Assembly: GCA_017473955.1 (NCBI GenBank)
Contig: JAFUIK010000025.1
Coordinates: 1-57,100 of the forward strand
Reading direction: 5' to 3'
DNA length: 57,100 nucleotides
Origin: Ruminococcus sp.
GTDB taxonomy: Bacteria; Bacillota; Clostridia; Oscillospirales; Acutalibacteraceae
Made by a program: the position numbers and the translations under genes. Each line of letters opens with the position of its first letter. Positions within the stretch are counted from its first letter, which is position 1. The notes below the pieces were generated by a model that did not search any database, was not told the origin of the DNA, and was given only the letters and a program-made list of their open reading frames with translations. Below, piece by piece: positions 1-7,841 of this stretch.

Positions 1-265
1 AGTGGGAGAAAGCATAGGAGTAAACGCTTTTTTCGTAATCGCTTAAGCCTTCTGTAGTAAGAATTGATTTTCCGTCATATTTTTCGACAGAAAATAAGCA
101 CGCTTTTTGTGGCTTTCCGTCAACAAGAACGGTGCATGTGCCGCAAGCACCCTGAGAACAACCGTCTTTAACTGATGTTAATTTCAGGTCATCACGCAGA
201 AATCTCATTAGCGTTACATTTTCTGTAATATTATATTGCTTGTCGTTGATTGTAAGAATAGCCAT
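1..265 (-). CDS. Selenium-dependent xanthine dehydrogenase, N-terminal [2Fe-2S] domain (partial)
   Basis: The gene runs off the left edge, so only the first 88 residues are visible. They form a plant-type ferredoxin domain with cluster cysteines at 36, 41, 44 and 56 (C-x4-C-x2-C-x11-C), as in the electron-transfer domain of molybdenum hydroxylases. The visible end (SVYSYAF) resembles the start of the second [2Fe-2S] domain of the fused, roughly 850-residue selenium-dependent xanthine dehydrogenases. The neighbouring mocA, yqeB, yqeC and selD support that reading. It could instead be a separate small iron-sulfur subunit; the missing part would decide. The ATG lies one base after the mocA stop, so the two are translationally coupled. 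Confidence 0.75.
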   Translation of the reverse strand, partial: MAILTINDKQYNITENVTLMRFLRDDLKLTSVKDGCSQGACGTCTVLVDGKPQKACLFSVEKYDGKSILTTEGLSDYEKSVYSYAFSH

Positions 266-266
266 A

Positions 267-854
267 TTATACCTCTGTGTTTTCTAGCTTTTCTAAATCC
301 TCTTTTGTATCTATATCGGAAAGTTCGTCGGGATGGTCGACTTCAAATAGTTTTAGCCTATCTTCGTGCATACGTATTATAGTGTTTCCGCCGTTGTCTT
401 CTGTGAGCTTTCTTAACCCATCAAAGAATTCTTTAGGGAAAACACACGGGTTGCCCCTTACGCCTTTGTAGCTCATACCGACAAGAAATTTAGAGTTTTT
501 TATATAAAAATCGAGCATTTGTGAAACGCTGTCTTTTCTGAGTAGTGGTTGGTCGGATACCATAAACATAACTGCATCACAGTCATTTGTGGCATCGAGT
601 CCGAGCTTTATCGTGTGGCTGATGCCGTAGTCAGGATGCTTGTTTTTAATGCCTGTGAATCCATACCTGTGGGCTTTGTCGATAACCTCACTATACTGTG
701 AAACTACAGCGACTTTGTATAATTTGTCAACAGGTATAGCATTTAAAGCTCTGTCAATCAGGCTGATGCCGTTGAGTTTCTTGTTCAGTTTGTTATCACC
801 AAAACGTTTGGCGTTGCCTGATGCCATCAGCACACATCCGATTTTAAGTTCCAT
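267..854 (-). CDS. mocA: Molybdenum hydroxylase accessory nucleotidyltransferase, MocA/YgfJ family
   Basis: A 195-residue MobA-like NTP transferase. The nucleotide-binding signature is at residues 9-22 (LMASGNAKRFGDNK), and the SDQPLL stretch near residue 101 supplies the metal-binding aspartate. Family members cytidylylate molybdopterin to form the MCD cofactor used by xanthine dehydrogenase-type enzymes. The YgfJ-type branch is associated with selenium-dependent Mo hydroxylases, which fits its place directly upstream of the hydroxylase gene and divergent from a second hydroxylase operon. The start has an AGGATG-like ribosome site. Function rests on family and context; CTP versus GTP preference cannot be read here. 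Confidence 0.85.
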   Translation of the reverse strand: MELKIGCVLMASGNAKRFGDNKLNKKLNGISLIDRALNAIPVDKLYKVAVVSQYSEVIDKAHRYGFTGIKNKHPDYGISHTIKLGLDATNDCDAVMFMVSDQPLLRKDSVSQMLDFYIKNSKFLVGMSYKGVRGNPCVFPKEFFDGLRKLTEDNGGNTIIRMHEDRLKLFEVDHPDELSDIDTKEDLEKLENTEV

Positions 855-876
855 AAAAACACATCCTACTACGTTT

Positions 877-906
877 ATTTTATCAAATGATATTATGCGT
901 TGTCAA
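877..906 (-). promoter_or_regulatory. Sigma-A promoter for mocA
   Basis: On the minus strand TTGACA (906-901) is followed by an 18-base spacer and TAAAAT (882-877), about 20 bases upstream of the mocA start. It is a near-consensus housekeeping promoter, pointing away from the xdh operon. Confidence 0.65.
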
Positions 907-971
907 TAAAACAGATACTCAATCTCCTCATATAATACCCATATTTTTCAAGAAAATATATAAAAAACCTC

Positions 972-1000
972 TTTAAAAACACGCCACTATATGTTATAAT
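972..1000 (+). promoter_or_regulatory. Probable promoter of the xdh operon
   Basis: TTTAAA (972-977), a 17-base spacer and TATAAT (995-1000) lie 53 bases upstream of the hydroxylase start. The -35 box is weak (4 of 6), so activation may be needed. No clear ModE-type palindrome was found in 855-1052. Confidence 0.5.
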
Positions 1001-1052
1001 AACCAAAGTATAAGGAAGAGTGTATGCTTTTACTATATAGGAGGCGAGATTT

Positions 1053-3335
1053 ATGGTAGTAGGTAAAAGTATCAAAAGAATAGATGCTTTCGATAAAGTT
1101 ACCGGCAGAACAAAGTATACTGATGATTTGTGCGATAAAAGTGCGTATATCGCTAAGGTGCTTCATTCTACTATAACTCACGGTAAGGTGCTGTCTATAG
1201 ATGTCAGTGAAGCCGAGAAAATCGAAGGTGTTATAAAGATTGTCACTTGCTTTGATGTTCCAAAGGTGTATTTTCCTACAGCAGGACACCCGTGGTCAAC
1301 TGATGAGTCACACCAGGATGTAGCCGACAGGCTTCTTTTGACTGATGTTGTGCGTTTTTACGGCGACGATATAGCAGCGGTTGTGGCTGAAAACGAGGTT
1401 GCCGCACAACAGGCATTAAGAGCTATTAAGGTTGAATATGAGGAGTATCCGTTCGTTCTTGATGTGGAAGAGGCTATGAGTGACTCAGCTCCGCTTATTC
1501 ATAAAAATTATCCTAATAATATTTTGGGGCACTCGTCCCAGAGTGTGGGTAATTATGAAGAAGCTATTAAAGAAGAGGGACTTATTAAGTTCGATAACTG
1601 GTACGATACCCCTACTGTTCAGCATTGCCATATTGAAAACCATATTTGCTATGCAAGTATGGAAAACGGTAGACTAACTGTTGTAACCTCGACCCAGATT
1701 CCTCATATCGTCAGACGAGTAGTAGGTCAGGCACTTTCACTTGATTGGGGCAAAATCCGCGTTGTTAAACCATACATAGGTGGTGGCTTTGGTAATAAAC
1801 AAGACGTGCTGTATGAACCTTTGTGTGCATATCTTTCAACGGTAGTTGGCGGAAGACTTGTAAAGCTTGACTCTAGTCGAGAGGAAACCTTTGTTTCTCA
1901 GAGAGTACGCCACGCTATACGTAGTCATATTGTTACTTATACTCGCCCCGACGGAACCTTTGTAGCAAGAAAGCTTGAGCTGTTTTCTAATCAGGGAGCC
2001 TATGCATCTCACGGTCATTCGATTGCCGCAAAGGGTATGGGCTGTTTTAGACAACTTTATCCTTGCCCTAATGTTGAAGCTGAATGCTACACAGTGTTCA
2101 CAAACCGCCCTGTGGCAGGTGCGATGCGTGGCTATGGTATTCCTCAGGCTATGTTCGCGGTTGAAAGTCAGATTGACGATATCGCAAAAGGGCTAAATTT
2201 ATCTCCGCTCGAGATAAGAAAAAAGAACCTTATGCCTGTAGGCTATAAGGATGAGTTCTCGAAGAATGTCAACTACTTTGATACATTCAATCAGTGTATC
2301 GAAAAAGGTAAAAAATATATTGATTACGATAGAAAAATCGAAGAATATAAAAACCAGTCGGGTAATATACGCAAAGGTATTGGTATGGCAGTGTTTTGGT
2401 ACAACACAGCCGTATGGCCGATAAGTCTTGAGTCATCTTCCAGCCGTATGGTTCTTAATCAGGACGGCTCAATAAGTGTCCAGCTCGGTGAAACCGAGAT
2501 AGGACAGGGAGCAGACACAGCCTTTGCACAGATGGCGGCTGATGCTGTAGGATTAACTCTAGATAAAGTAAATGTTGTTTCCTGTCAAGATACCGATGTT
2601 ACACCATTTGGCACAGGAGCTTATGCATCACGTCAAACATACGTCGGTGGTCTTACTATTAAGCAAACTGGCGAAATGTTAAAAATGCGTATTCTTGATT
2701 ATGCCGGTAAATTAAGTGGGATTGATGCAGCCGAGCTTGACATTGTTGATAATAATATCATAACAGTAAGTGATAAGAAATTTGTTATGGATGTTGCTAA
2801 GCTTGCTATTACTGCCCTTTACAGTATGGAGGACAGCCGTCACATCACCGCTGAAAGCACATATCAGATTAAATCAAACGCGTATTCATTCGGTTGTTGT
2901 TTTGCAGATGTTGAGGTTGATATCCGTGCGTGTAAGGTGAAAATCAACGATATTATAAATGTTCACGATTGCGGAACTCTTATAAACCCTGCTTTAGCTG
3001 AAGCACAGGTGCACGGCGGTATGTCTATGGGTATCGGTTATGCACTTTCAGAACAGGAGATTTTTGACAGCAGAACAGGTCGCACCTTGAACAACAATCT
3101 GCTTGACTATAAATTATCTACATTTATGGACCATCCGCATTTAGAAGCACAGTTTGTTGAAAACGCAGAGCCAACCTCTGCATTTGGCACTAAAGCTTTA
3201 GGTGAGCCTCCTGCTTGTCCTGTTGCTCCTGCTATTCGAAATGCTGTTCTTAATGCAACGGGAGTTGCTGTAAATAAAATCCCTATGACACCGCACGTTC
3301 TTTTCGAAGAGTTTTCGAAAAGCGGACTTATTTAA
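1053..3335 (+). CDS. xdhA: Molybdenum hydroxylase (xanthine dehydrogenase type), molybdopterin-binding subunit
   Basis: A 760-residue large subunit of the xanthine dehydrogenase/aldehyde oxidase family. The N-terminal hammerhead domain (about residues 1-120) precedes two molybdopterin-binding domains. Visible signatures are GGGFGNK near 242, AMRGYG near 356, GQGADTAF in the middle, and GTKALGEPP near 715, whose Glu is the catalytic base of the family. There is no in-frame TGA, so no selenocysteine; any selenium would be a labile cofactor ligand. It forms an operon with the FAD and iron-sulfur subunits that follow. The start has a strong AGGAGG site. Substrate (purine, xanthine, nicotinate or other) cannot be read from sequence, and the symbol is used in the general sense. 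Confidence 0.85.
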   Translation: MVVGKSIKRIDAFDKVTGRTKYTDDLCDKSAYIAKVLHSTITHGKVLSIDVSEAEKIEGVIKIVTCFDVPKVYFPTAGHPWSTDESHQDVADRLLLTDVVRFYGDDIAAVVAENEVAAQQALRAIKVEYEEYPFVLDVEEAMSDSAPLIHKNYPNNILGHSSQSVGNYEEAIKEEGLIKFDNWYDTPTVQHCHIENHICYASMENGRLTVVTSTQIPHIVRRVVGQALSLDWGKIRVVKPYIGGGFGNKQDVLYEPLCAYLSTVVGGRLVKLDSSREETFVSQRVRHAIRSHIVTYTRPDGTFVARKLELFSNQGAYASHGHSIAAKGMGCFRQLYPCPNVEAECYTVFTNRPVAGAMRGYGIPQAMFAVESQIDDIAKGLNLSPLEIRKKNLMPVGYKDEFSKNVNYFDTFNQCIEKGKKYIDYDRKIEEYKNQSGNIRKGIGMAVFWYNTAVWPISLESSSSRMVLNQDGSISVQLGETEIGQGADTAFAQMAADAVGLTLDKVNVVSCQDTDVTPFGTGAYASRQTYVGGLTIKQTGEMLKMRILDYAGKLSGIDAAELDIVDNNIITVSDKKFVMDVAKLAITALYSMEDSRHITAESTYQIKSNAYSFGCCFADVEVDIRACKVKINDIINVHDCGTLINPALAEAQVHGGMSMGIGYALSEQEIFDSRTGRTLNNNLLDYKLSTFMDHPHLEAQFVENAEPTSAFGTKALGEPPACPVAPAIRNAVLNATGVAVNKIPMTPHVLFEEFSKSGLI

Positions 3336-3347
3336 GGAGGCGAGAGT

Positions 3348-4229
3348 ATGTATGATATAAAAGCGTTATATGAAGCATCAAGCATAGAAGATGCAATAAA
3401 GCTACGCTTAGAGTACCCTGAGGCTCAGATTCTCGCAGGCGGTAGCGATGTTTTAGTACAGATTCGTGAGGGTAAGCGTGCCGGAAAAGAGCTAATCAGT
3501 ATATATATGATTGATGAGATGCGTGGAGTTACTCTTGATGATAATGGTGATATACGTATCGGTTCACTGACAAGTTTTTCTCATATCACTAAAAACGAGA
3601 TTGTTAAAAAGTATATCAACGTTTTAGGTGAAGCTGTCGATATGGTCGGTTCACCACAGATTAGAAATATCGGCACAATCGGCGGCAATACCTGTAATGG
3701 TGTTACTTCTGCTGATTCTGCATCCACTTTGTTTGCACTCGATGCTCTTGTTGAATTAACAGGCAGTAGCGGTAAGCGTATTATTCCAATCTCTGAGTTT
3801 TACATTAAAGCCGGTACGGTTGATATCAAGCCTGACGAAATTCAGACAGCTATCATTATTCCAAAAGAGAAATATACAGATTATCAGGGTCACTATATAA
3901 AATACGCTATGCGTAATGCTCTTGATATAACAACAACCGGCTGTTCGGTTAATGTGAAGTTAAGTGAAGATAAGAAAGTGTTTGAGGATGTTCGAATCGC
4001 CTATGGTGTAGCAGGTCCAATCCCTATGCGAGCAAAAACCGCCGAGGAGTTTATCAAAGGCAAGAATGTCAGTGAAGATACCGCTAAAGAGTTTTCTTTA
4101 AAGGTGCTTAGCGATATTAACCCAAGAGATAGCTGGCGAGCATCAAAGGCGTTTCGTCAGCATTTAGCCACAGAGCTGGCATACCGAGCACTTAAAGAGT
4201 GCGTGAAGCTTTCTGGAGGTGAGATGTAA
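3348..4229 (+). CDS. xdhB: Molybdenum hydroxylase FAD-binding subunit
   Basis: A 293-residue FAD-binding subunit of the CoxM/XdhB type. The pyrophosphate-binding loop LAGGSDVL is near residue 30, and the second flavin motif GTIGGN is near 108, followed by a CO-dehydrogenase-flavoprotein C-terminal domain. It passes electrons from the iron-sulfur subunit to an acceptor such as NAD or ferredoxin. The start follows GGAGGCGAGA, the same ribosome-binding sequence as the upstream subunit, which suggests matched translation. Its TAA shares one base with the next ATG. Confidence 0.88.
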   Translation: MYDIKALYEASSIEDAIKLRLEYPEAQILAGGSDVLVQIREGKRAGKELISIYMIDEMRGVTLDDNGDIRIGSLTSFSHITKNEIVKKYINVLGEAVDMVGSPQIRNIGTIGGNTCNGVTSADSASTLFALDALVELTGSSGKRIIPISEFYIKAGTVDIKPDEIQTAIIIPKEKYTDYQGHYIKYAMRNALDITTTGCSVNVKLSEDKKVFEDVRIAYGVAGPIPMRAKTAEEFIKGKNVSEDTAKEFSLKVLSDINPRDSWRASKAFRQHLATELAYRALKECVKLSGGEM

Positions 4230-4714
4230 TGGCACAGTATAAGCTAGTCAGATGTACTATTAACGGCAAAAAAGTTGAGCAGATGGTTGATGTGCGTGCA
4301 TCTCTTACAGATATGCTAAGAAATGATTACCGAATGACATCGGTTAAAAAGGGTTGTGAAGTCGGTGAATGTGGTGCTTGTAATGTGCTGATTGACGGCG
4401 AATGTTTTAACTCGTGTATTTACCTTGCTGTTTGGGCTGAGGGCAAGCATATTCGTACTCTTGAGGGACTTATGAGCGAAGATGGCGAGCTTTCTGATAT
4501 TCAGCAGGCATTTATTGACGAAGCAGCCGTCCAGTGCGGTTTTTGCACCCCAGGTGTTATTATGTCTGCTGTGGAGATTTTAGAAAGTGGCAGAGATTAT
4601 ACAGATGATGAGTTAAGAAAGCTTTTATCAGGTCATTTGTGCCGTTGCACAGGCTACGAAAACATTCTTAGGGCAGTTCGTAAAACTCTTGATAAAAGAC
4701 TAGGTAAAGTGTAA
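4229..4714 (+). CDS. xdhC: Molybdenum hydroxylase [2Fe-2S] subunit
   Basis: A 161-residue subunit carrying two [2Fe-2S] clusters. The ferredoxin-type cluster uses Cys 43, 48, 51 and 63. The second, helical cluster uses Cys 103, 106, 138 and 140 (CGFC and CRC motifs). It bridges the molybdenum site and the FAD. All eight ligands are present, so the protein should be functional. The start overlaps the FAD subunit stop by one base, and the ModE-like gene begins one base after its own stop, so all four are probably one transcript. The symbol follows the subunit order, not the unrelated XdhC maturation factor. Confidence 0.88.
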   Translation: MAQYKLVRCTINGKKVEQMVDVRASLTDMLRNDYRMTSVKKGCEVGECGACNVLIDGECFNSCIYLAVWAEGKHIRTLEGLMSEDGELSDIQQAFIDEAAVQCGFCTPGVIMSAVEILESGRDYTDDELRKLLSGHLCRCTGYENILRAVRKTLDKRLGKV

Positions 4715-4715
4715 T

Positions 4716-5099
4716 ATGCCTGACAGTAAAAGTGATATAAAATTGCACCCGAAGTTAACCTTGCAGCTTTTTACAAATGAAAAGTGCTTTGGACCGGGAG
4801 TTGCGATTTTACTCGAAAAAATTAAAGAGAACAACTCTATCCGAAAAGCATCAGCTGAAATCGGAATGTCATACTCAAAAGCGTGGACTATTATTCGCCG
4901 AGCTGAAAGTAACTTAGGCTTCAAACTTTTGGAGTCTAAAACAGGTGGTGTGGATGGTGGCGGTGCAACGCTTACAAAAAGCGGCGAGCGTTTACTTGAG
5001 AGCTTTAGACAGTGCGAAAAAGAGCTTTTTGATTATTGCGAGAGTAAGTTTGAAGAGCATTTTTCGTGGATAGATAATAATGCTAATTTGGAAAAATAA
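4716..5099 (+). CDS. ModE-like winged-helix regulator, DNA-binding domain only
   Basis: A 127-residue protein matching the N-terminal winged-helix domain of ModE. The helix-turn-helix covers about residues 35-65 (IRKASAEIGMSYSKAWTII), followed by the wing and a dimerisation helix. It lacks the C-terminal Mop domains that bind molybdate in full ModE, as is common in Clostridia, so what it senses is unknown. Its place as fourth gene of the operon suggests it regulates molybdenum hydroxylase or cofactor genes. A terminator-like hairpin follows immediately. Confidence 0.85.
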   Translation: MPDSKSDIKLHPKLTLQLFTNEKCFGPGVAILLEKIKENNSIRKASAEIGMSYSKAWTIIRRAESNLGFKLLESKTGGVDGGGATLTKSGERLLESFRQCEKELFDYCESKFEEHFSWIDNNANLEK

Positions 5100-5102
5100 T
5101 TT

Positions 5103-5150
5103 ACGATATGTCAGTGTACTTTTGTGCATTGACATATTGTTTGATTTTTT
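5103..5150 (+). terminator. Hairpin with T-tract between the ModE-like gene and yqeC
   Basis: The arms 5103-5119 and 5124-5140 pair over 17 positions, three of them G-T wobbles, around a TTTT loop. A T-rich run (5141-5157) follows. This fits an intrinsic terminator or attenuator that separates the hydroxylase genes from the accessory genes. Confidence 0.6.
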
Positions 5151-5157
5151 ATATTTT
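5129..5157 (+). promoter_or_regulatory. Possible promoter for yqeC
   Basis: TTGACA (5129-5134) lies in the right arm of the hairpin, followed 17 bases later by TATTTT (5152-5157). The predicted start point would lie only a few bases before the yqeC ATG at 5168, giving an almost leaderless mRNA. The -10 box is weak. Confidence 0.35.
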
Positions 5158-5167
5158 ACAGATAACT

Positions 5168-5851
5168 ATGATTTCAGATTTGTTGAAAATAAAAAAAGGT
5201 GTTACCTCAGTTATAGGCGGCGGTGGAAAAACCACCCTGCTTAATACTTTAGCTAATGAGTTGAAAGCTAAAGGTGCAGTAATAATTACAACTACAACTC
5301 ACATTATGAAAAGCGAAATATTTCCAAATGTTGTGACTAAATACGGAGAAGAGAACCTGTCATATATAAATGAGCAGTTGAAAAAGCACAACTGTATATG
5401 TCTTGGCAGTTTGAGCGAGAACGGAAAACTTACTATGCCTGACACATCTTTTTCGGATTTAGAAAAGATATTTGACTATATCTTAGTTGAAGCTGACGGC
5501 TCAAAGCGTTTGCCACTTAAAGCTCACCTTGACTTTGAACCTGTTATACCTGTTGAATCAAATCAGACGATACTTGTAACAGGTGTTGATGCTGTGGGAT
5601 GTAAGCTGAGCGAAGTAGCACATAGAGTAAATAAAGCGAGTGAATTGCTAGGGTGCAGTAGAGACACTGTCGTTACCCCTGAGATGGTAGCAAAACTTAT
5701 TAATACCGAGAATCTTCATAATAGGGTTGTTTTCAATAAATGTGATAATATTAATTTGAAAGAAACTGCTGGACTTATCAGCAGAGATATAAAAACAGAA
5801 TGTATAATTGCATCATTGCTCAAAGGAGAATGGTATGTTAGCAGTAATTAA
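5168..5851 (+). CDS. yqeC: Selenium-dependent hydroxylase accessory protein YqeC
   Basis: About 227 residues from the chosen start. A P-loop near the N-terminus (GGGGKTTLL) and the later VEADGSKRLPLKAH stretch are typical of YqeC, a putative nucleotide-binding factor found with orphan selD and selenium-dependent molybdenum hydroxylases. Its biochemical role is not established. The frame is open back to 5108, but those codons lie inside the terminator-like hairpin, so 5168 is preferred. No Shine-Dalgarno sequence is visible before it. The 3' end overlaps yqeB by 17 bases. Confidence 0.8.
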   Translation: MISDLLKIKKGVTSVIGGGGKTTLLNTLANELKAKGAVIITTTTHIMKSEIFPNVVTKYGEENLSYINEQLKKHNCICLGSLSENGKLTMPDTSFSDLEKIFDYILVEADGSKRLPLKAHLDFEPVIPVESNQTILVTGVDAVGCKLSEVAHRVNKASELLGCSRDTVVTPEMVAKLINTENLHNRVVFNKCDNINLKETAGLISRDIKTECIIASLLKGEWYVSSN

Positions 5852-6620
5852 AGGTGCAGGTGATATCGCCTCAGGTATAGCTCTTAGGCTTCACCGTGCA
5901 AATTTTAAAGTTGTTATGACAGAAATTGATGCTCCGTCAGCGATTCGCAGAACAGTTTGCTTTTCTGAAGCCGTTTATAACGGCGAAGCGGTTGTTGAGG
6001 ATGTCAAGGCAGTTCTTGCAGATAATACTGACAAGGTGGCGGGGATTTTAGAGAATGGAAATATTGCCGTGTTGGTTGATGAAAGAGCTAACTGTATAAA
6101 AGAGCTTAAGCCTGATTTTGTTATAGATGCTATTTTAGCCAAGAAGAACATAGGCACAGATATAGATGATGCCCCCGTTGTAATTGGTGTAGGTCCGGGC
6201 TTTACGGCAAAAGAAGATTGTCACGCTGTCGTTGAAACAAAGCGTGGACATTTTTTAGGTAGAGTTTATTATGAGGGCAGTGCTATTGAAAACACTGGTA
6301 TCCCAGGTGATATAGCAGGCTACACAACCGACAGAATTATCCGTTCTCCTGAATACGGTGTATTCAATCCGATTTACGAAATCGGTGATGAGGTGAAAAA
6401 AGGCGAGGTTGTTGCCTGTGTTGATAGTACACCTATTGTTTGCAATGTTTCGGGAATACTCAGAGGAATTTTACCAAAGGGGACCTTAGTTTCAGCTAAT
6501 ATGAAATCGGGTGACGTTGACCCAAGATGCGATAAAGAGCACTGTTACACAGTGTCAGACAAAGCCTTAGCTGTTGGTGGCGGTGTACTTGAAGCCTGCC
6601 TGCATTTACATAAAGATTAA
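5835..6620 (+). CDS. yqeB: Selenium-dependent molybdenum hydroxylase system protein YqeB
   Basis: About 261 residues, beginning with a Rossmann-like IKGAGDIASGIALRL motif. This family occurs with orphan selD and is thought to help insert or activate the selenium-bearing molybdenum cofactor; the mechanism is unknown. The C-terminal half (residues about 150-250) has the biotinyl-lipoyl-like pattern described in the family. The frame opens at 5808, but the ATG at 5835 sits seven bases after an AAGGAG site. It overlaps the end of yqeC by 17 bases, so the two are translationally coupled. Confidence 0.82.
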   Translation: MLAVIKGAGDIASGIALRLHRANFKVVMTEIDAPSAIRRTVCFSEAVYNGEAVVEDVKAVLADNTDKVAGILENGNIAVLVDERANCIKELKPDFVIDAILAKKNIGTDIDDAPVVIGVGPGFTAKEDCHAVVETKRGHFLGRVYYEGSAIENTGIPGDIAGYTTDRIIRSPEYGVFNPIYEIGDEVKKGEVVACVDSTPIVCNVSGILRGILPKGTLVSANMKSGDVDPRCDKEHCYTVSDKALAVGGGVLEACLHLHKD

Positions 6621-6737
6621 ATGAAAGCTTTATGATATCTTTAATCGTATGGGACGGCATCCTTGACGTCTTGCAAGCAGAAACATTTCTGATAACACAC
6701 AAACATTGATTTACATAAAAATACTCGGAGAAATATT

Positions 6738-7781
6738 ATGCCGGATAAAGAAAACGTAAAACTTACCAAACTCTCAAAATGCTCTGGTTGTGGAGCAAAG
6801 GTTGGAGCAGGAGTTCTCGCTCAACTCTTAGGCGACTTAAATGTAAAACACGATGAAAATCTTCTTGTCGGCTTTGATAAAAGCGACGATGCTTGTGTGT
6901 ATAAGGTGTCGGATGAGCTGTGTATAGTAGAAACGGTGGATTTCTTCCCACCAATTGCCGATGACCCTTATACATTTGGACAAATAGCCGCAACAAACGC
7001 TTTGTCCGATATCTACGCCATGGGTGCCGAGCCTAAAATCGCCCTCAATATTATGTGCGTGCCAAAGACTATGGATAACAGCGATGTCCACGCTATTTTA
7101 AAGGGCGGTTACGATAAAGTATATGAAGCAGGTGCAGTGATATCAGGTGGCCACAGCATTTATGATGACGAGCCAAAGTACGGCTTGTGTGTCACAGGCT
7201 TTGCCCATCCTGACAAGATTTACACAAACTCAGGTGCAAAACCTACCGACAAGCTTATCTACACAAAACCACTCGGTATCGGCATTATCACCACCGCACA
7301 AAAAGCCGACATCGCATCAAAAGAGAGTGTAGAAAAAGCTGTACAGGCTATGACTTTTCTCAATAAATCAGCACGAGATTGTATGATAAAATACGAGGTC
7401 CATGCGTGCACCGATGTAACAGGCTTTTCTATGATGGGTCACTCGCTTGAGATGGCTCAGGGCTCTGACACTCAGATTAGGATTTACACCGATAATATCG
7501 ACGTGATTGACGGTGCATTTGAATTTGCACAGATGGGCATACTACCGGAGGGAATGTACCGCAACCGCACCTACGCTGAGCCTTTTGTGGACGCAGGCGA
7601 TGTACCGCTTTATATTCAGGATGTTTTGTACGACCCACAGACTTCGGGCGGATTGCTCATCAGCGTAGCAGCTGATGATGCCGACAAGCTCCTTAGTGAT
7701 TTAAAAGAGTGCACGCTGTCCGCTCGTATCATAGGCGAGGTCGAAGAGTACACAGGGGATAAGAGAATATTTCTTGTGTAG
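6738..7781 (+). CDS. selD: Selenophosphate synthase
   Basis: A 347-residue SelD. It makes selenophosphate from selenide and ATP. The active-site Cys18 and Lys21 are in the CSGCGAK motif and align with Cys17 and Lys20 of the E. coli enzyme; the second Cys of the E. coli motif is Ala here. The glycine-rich N-terminal region and the QTSGGLL motif near the C-terminus are present. No selA, selB, selC or selU is in the window, so this looks like the orphan-type SelD that serves selenium-dependent molybdenum hydroxylases. Genes for other selenium uses could lie elsewhere. A GGAG ribosome site precedes the start after a 117-base gap with no other clear feature. Confidence 0.93.
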   Translation: MPDKENVKLTKLSKCSGCGAKVGAGVLAQLLGDLNVKHDENLLVGFDKSDDACVYKVSDELCIVETVDFFPPIADDPYTFGQIAATNALSDIYAMGAEPKIALNIMCVPKTMDNSDVHAILKGGYDKVYEAGAVISGGHSIYDDEPKYGLCVTGFAHPDKIYTNSGAKPTDKLIYTKPLGIGIITTAQKADIASKESVEKAVQAMTFLNKSARDCMIKYEVHACTDVTGFSMMGHSLEMAQGSDTQIRIYTDNIDVIDGAFEFAQMGILPEGMYRNRTYAEPFVDAGDVPLYIQDVLYDPQTSGGLLISVAADDADKLLSDLKECTLSARIIGEVEEYTGDKRIFLV

Positions 7782-7790
7782 AAATATAAA

Positions 7791-7839
7791 TAATTCCGCA
7801 ACAGAATTAAAGTTGTAAATAAATTTCCGAAAGAGAAAT
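7791..7839. repeat. Two short inverted repeats between selD and the desulfurase gene
   Basis: TAATTC (7791-7796) pairs with GAATTA (7804-7809), and ATTTC (7823-7827) pairs with GAAAT (7835-7839). Both have seven-base loops starting CG and ending A. No T-tract follows, so they are not standard terminators. Confidence 0.4.
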
Positions 7840-7841
7840 AT

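Noticed and set aside
1053-3335. Selenocysteine in the molybdenum hydroxylase
   Set aside because: No in-frame TGA is present; selenium in this enzyme class is a cofactor ligand, not selenocysteine.
5108-5167. 20-codon N-terminal extension of yqeC
   Set aside because: These bases form the terminator-like hairpin and the P-loop protein begins naturally at 5168.
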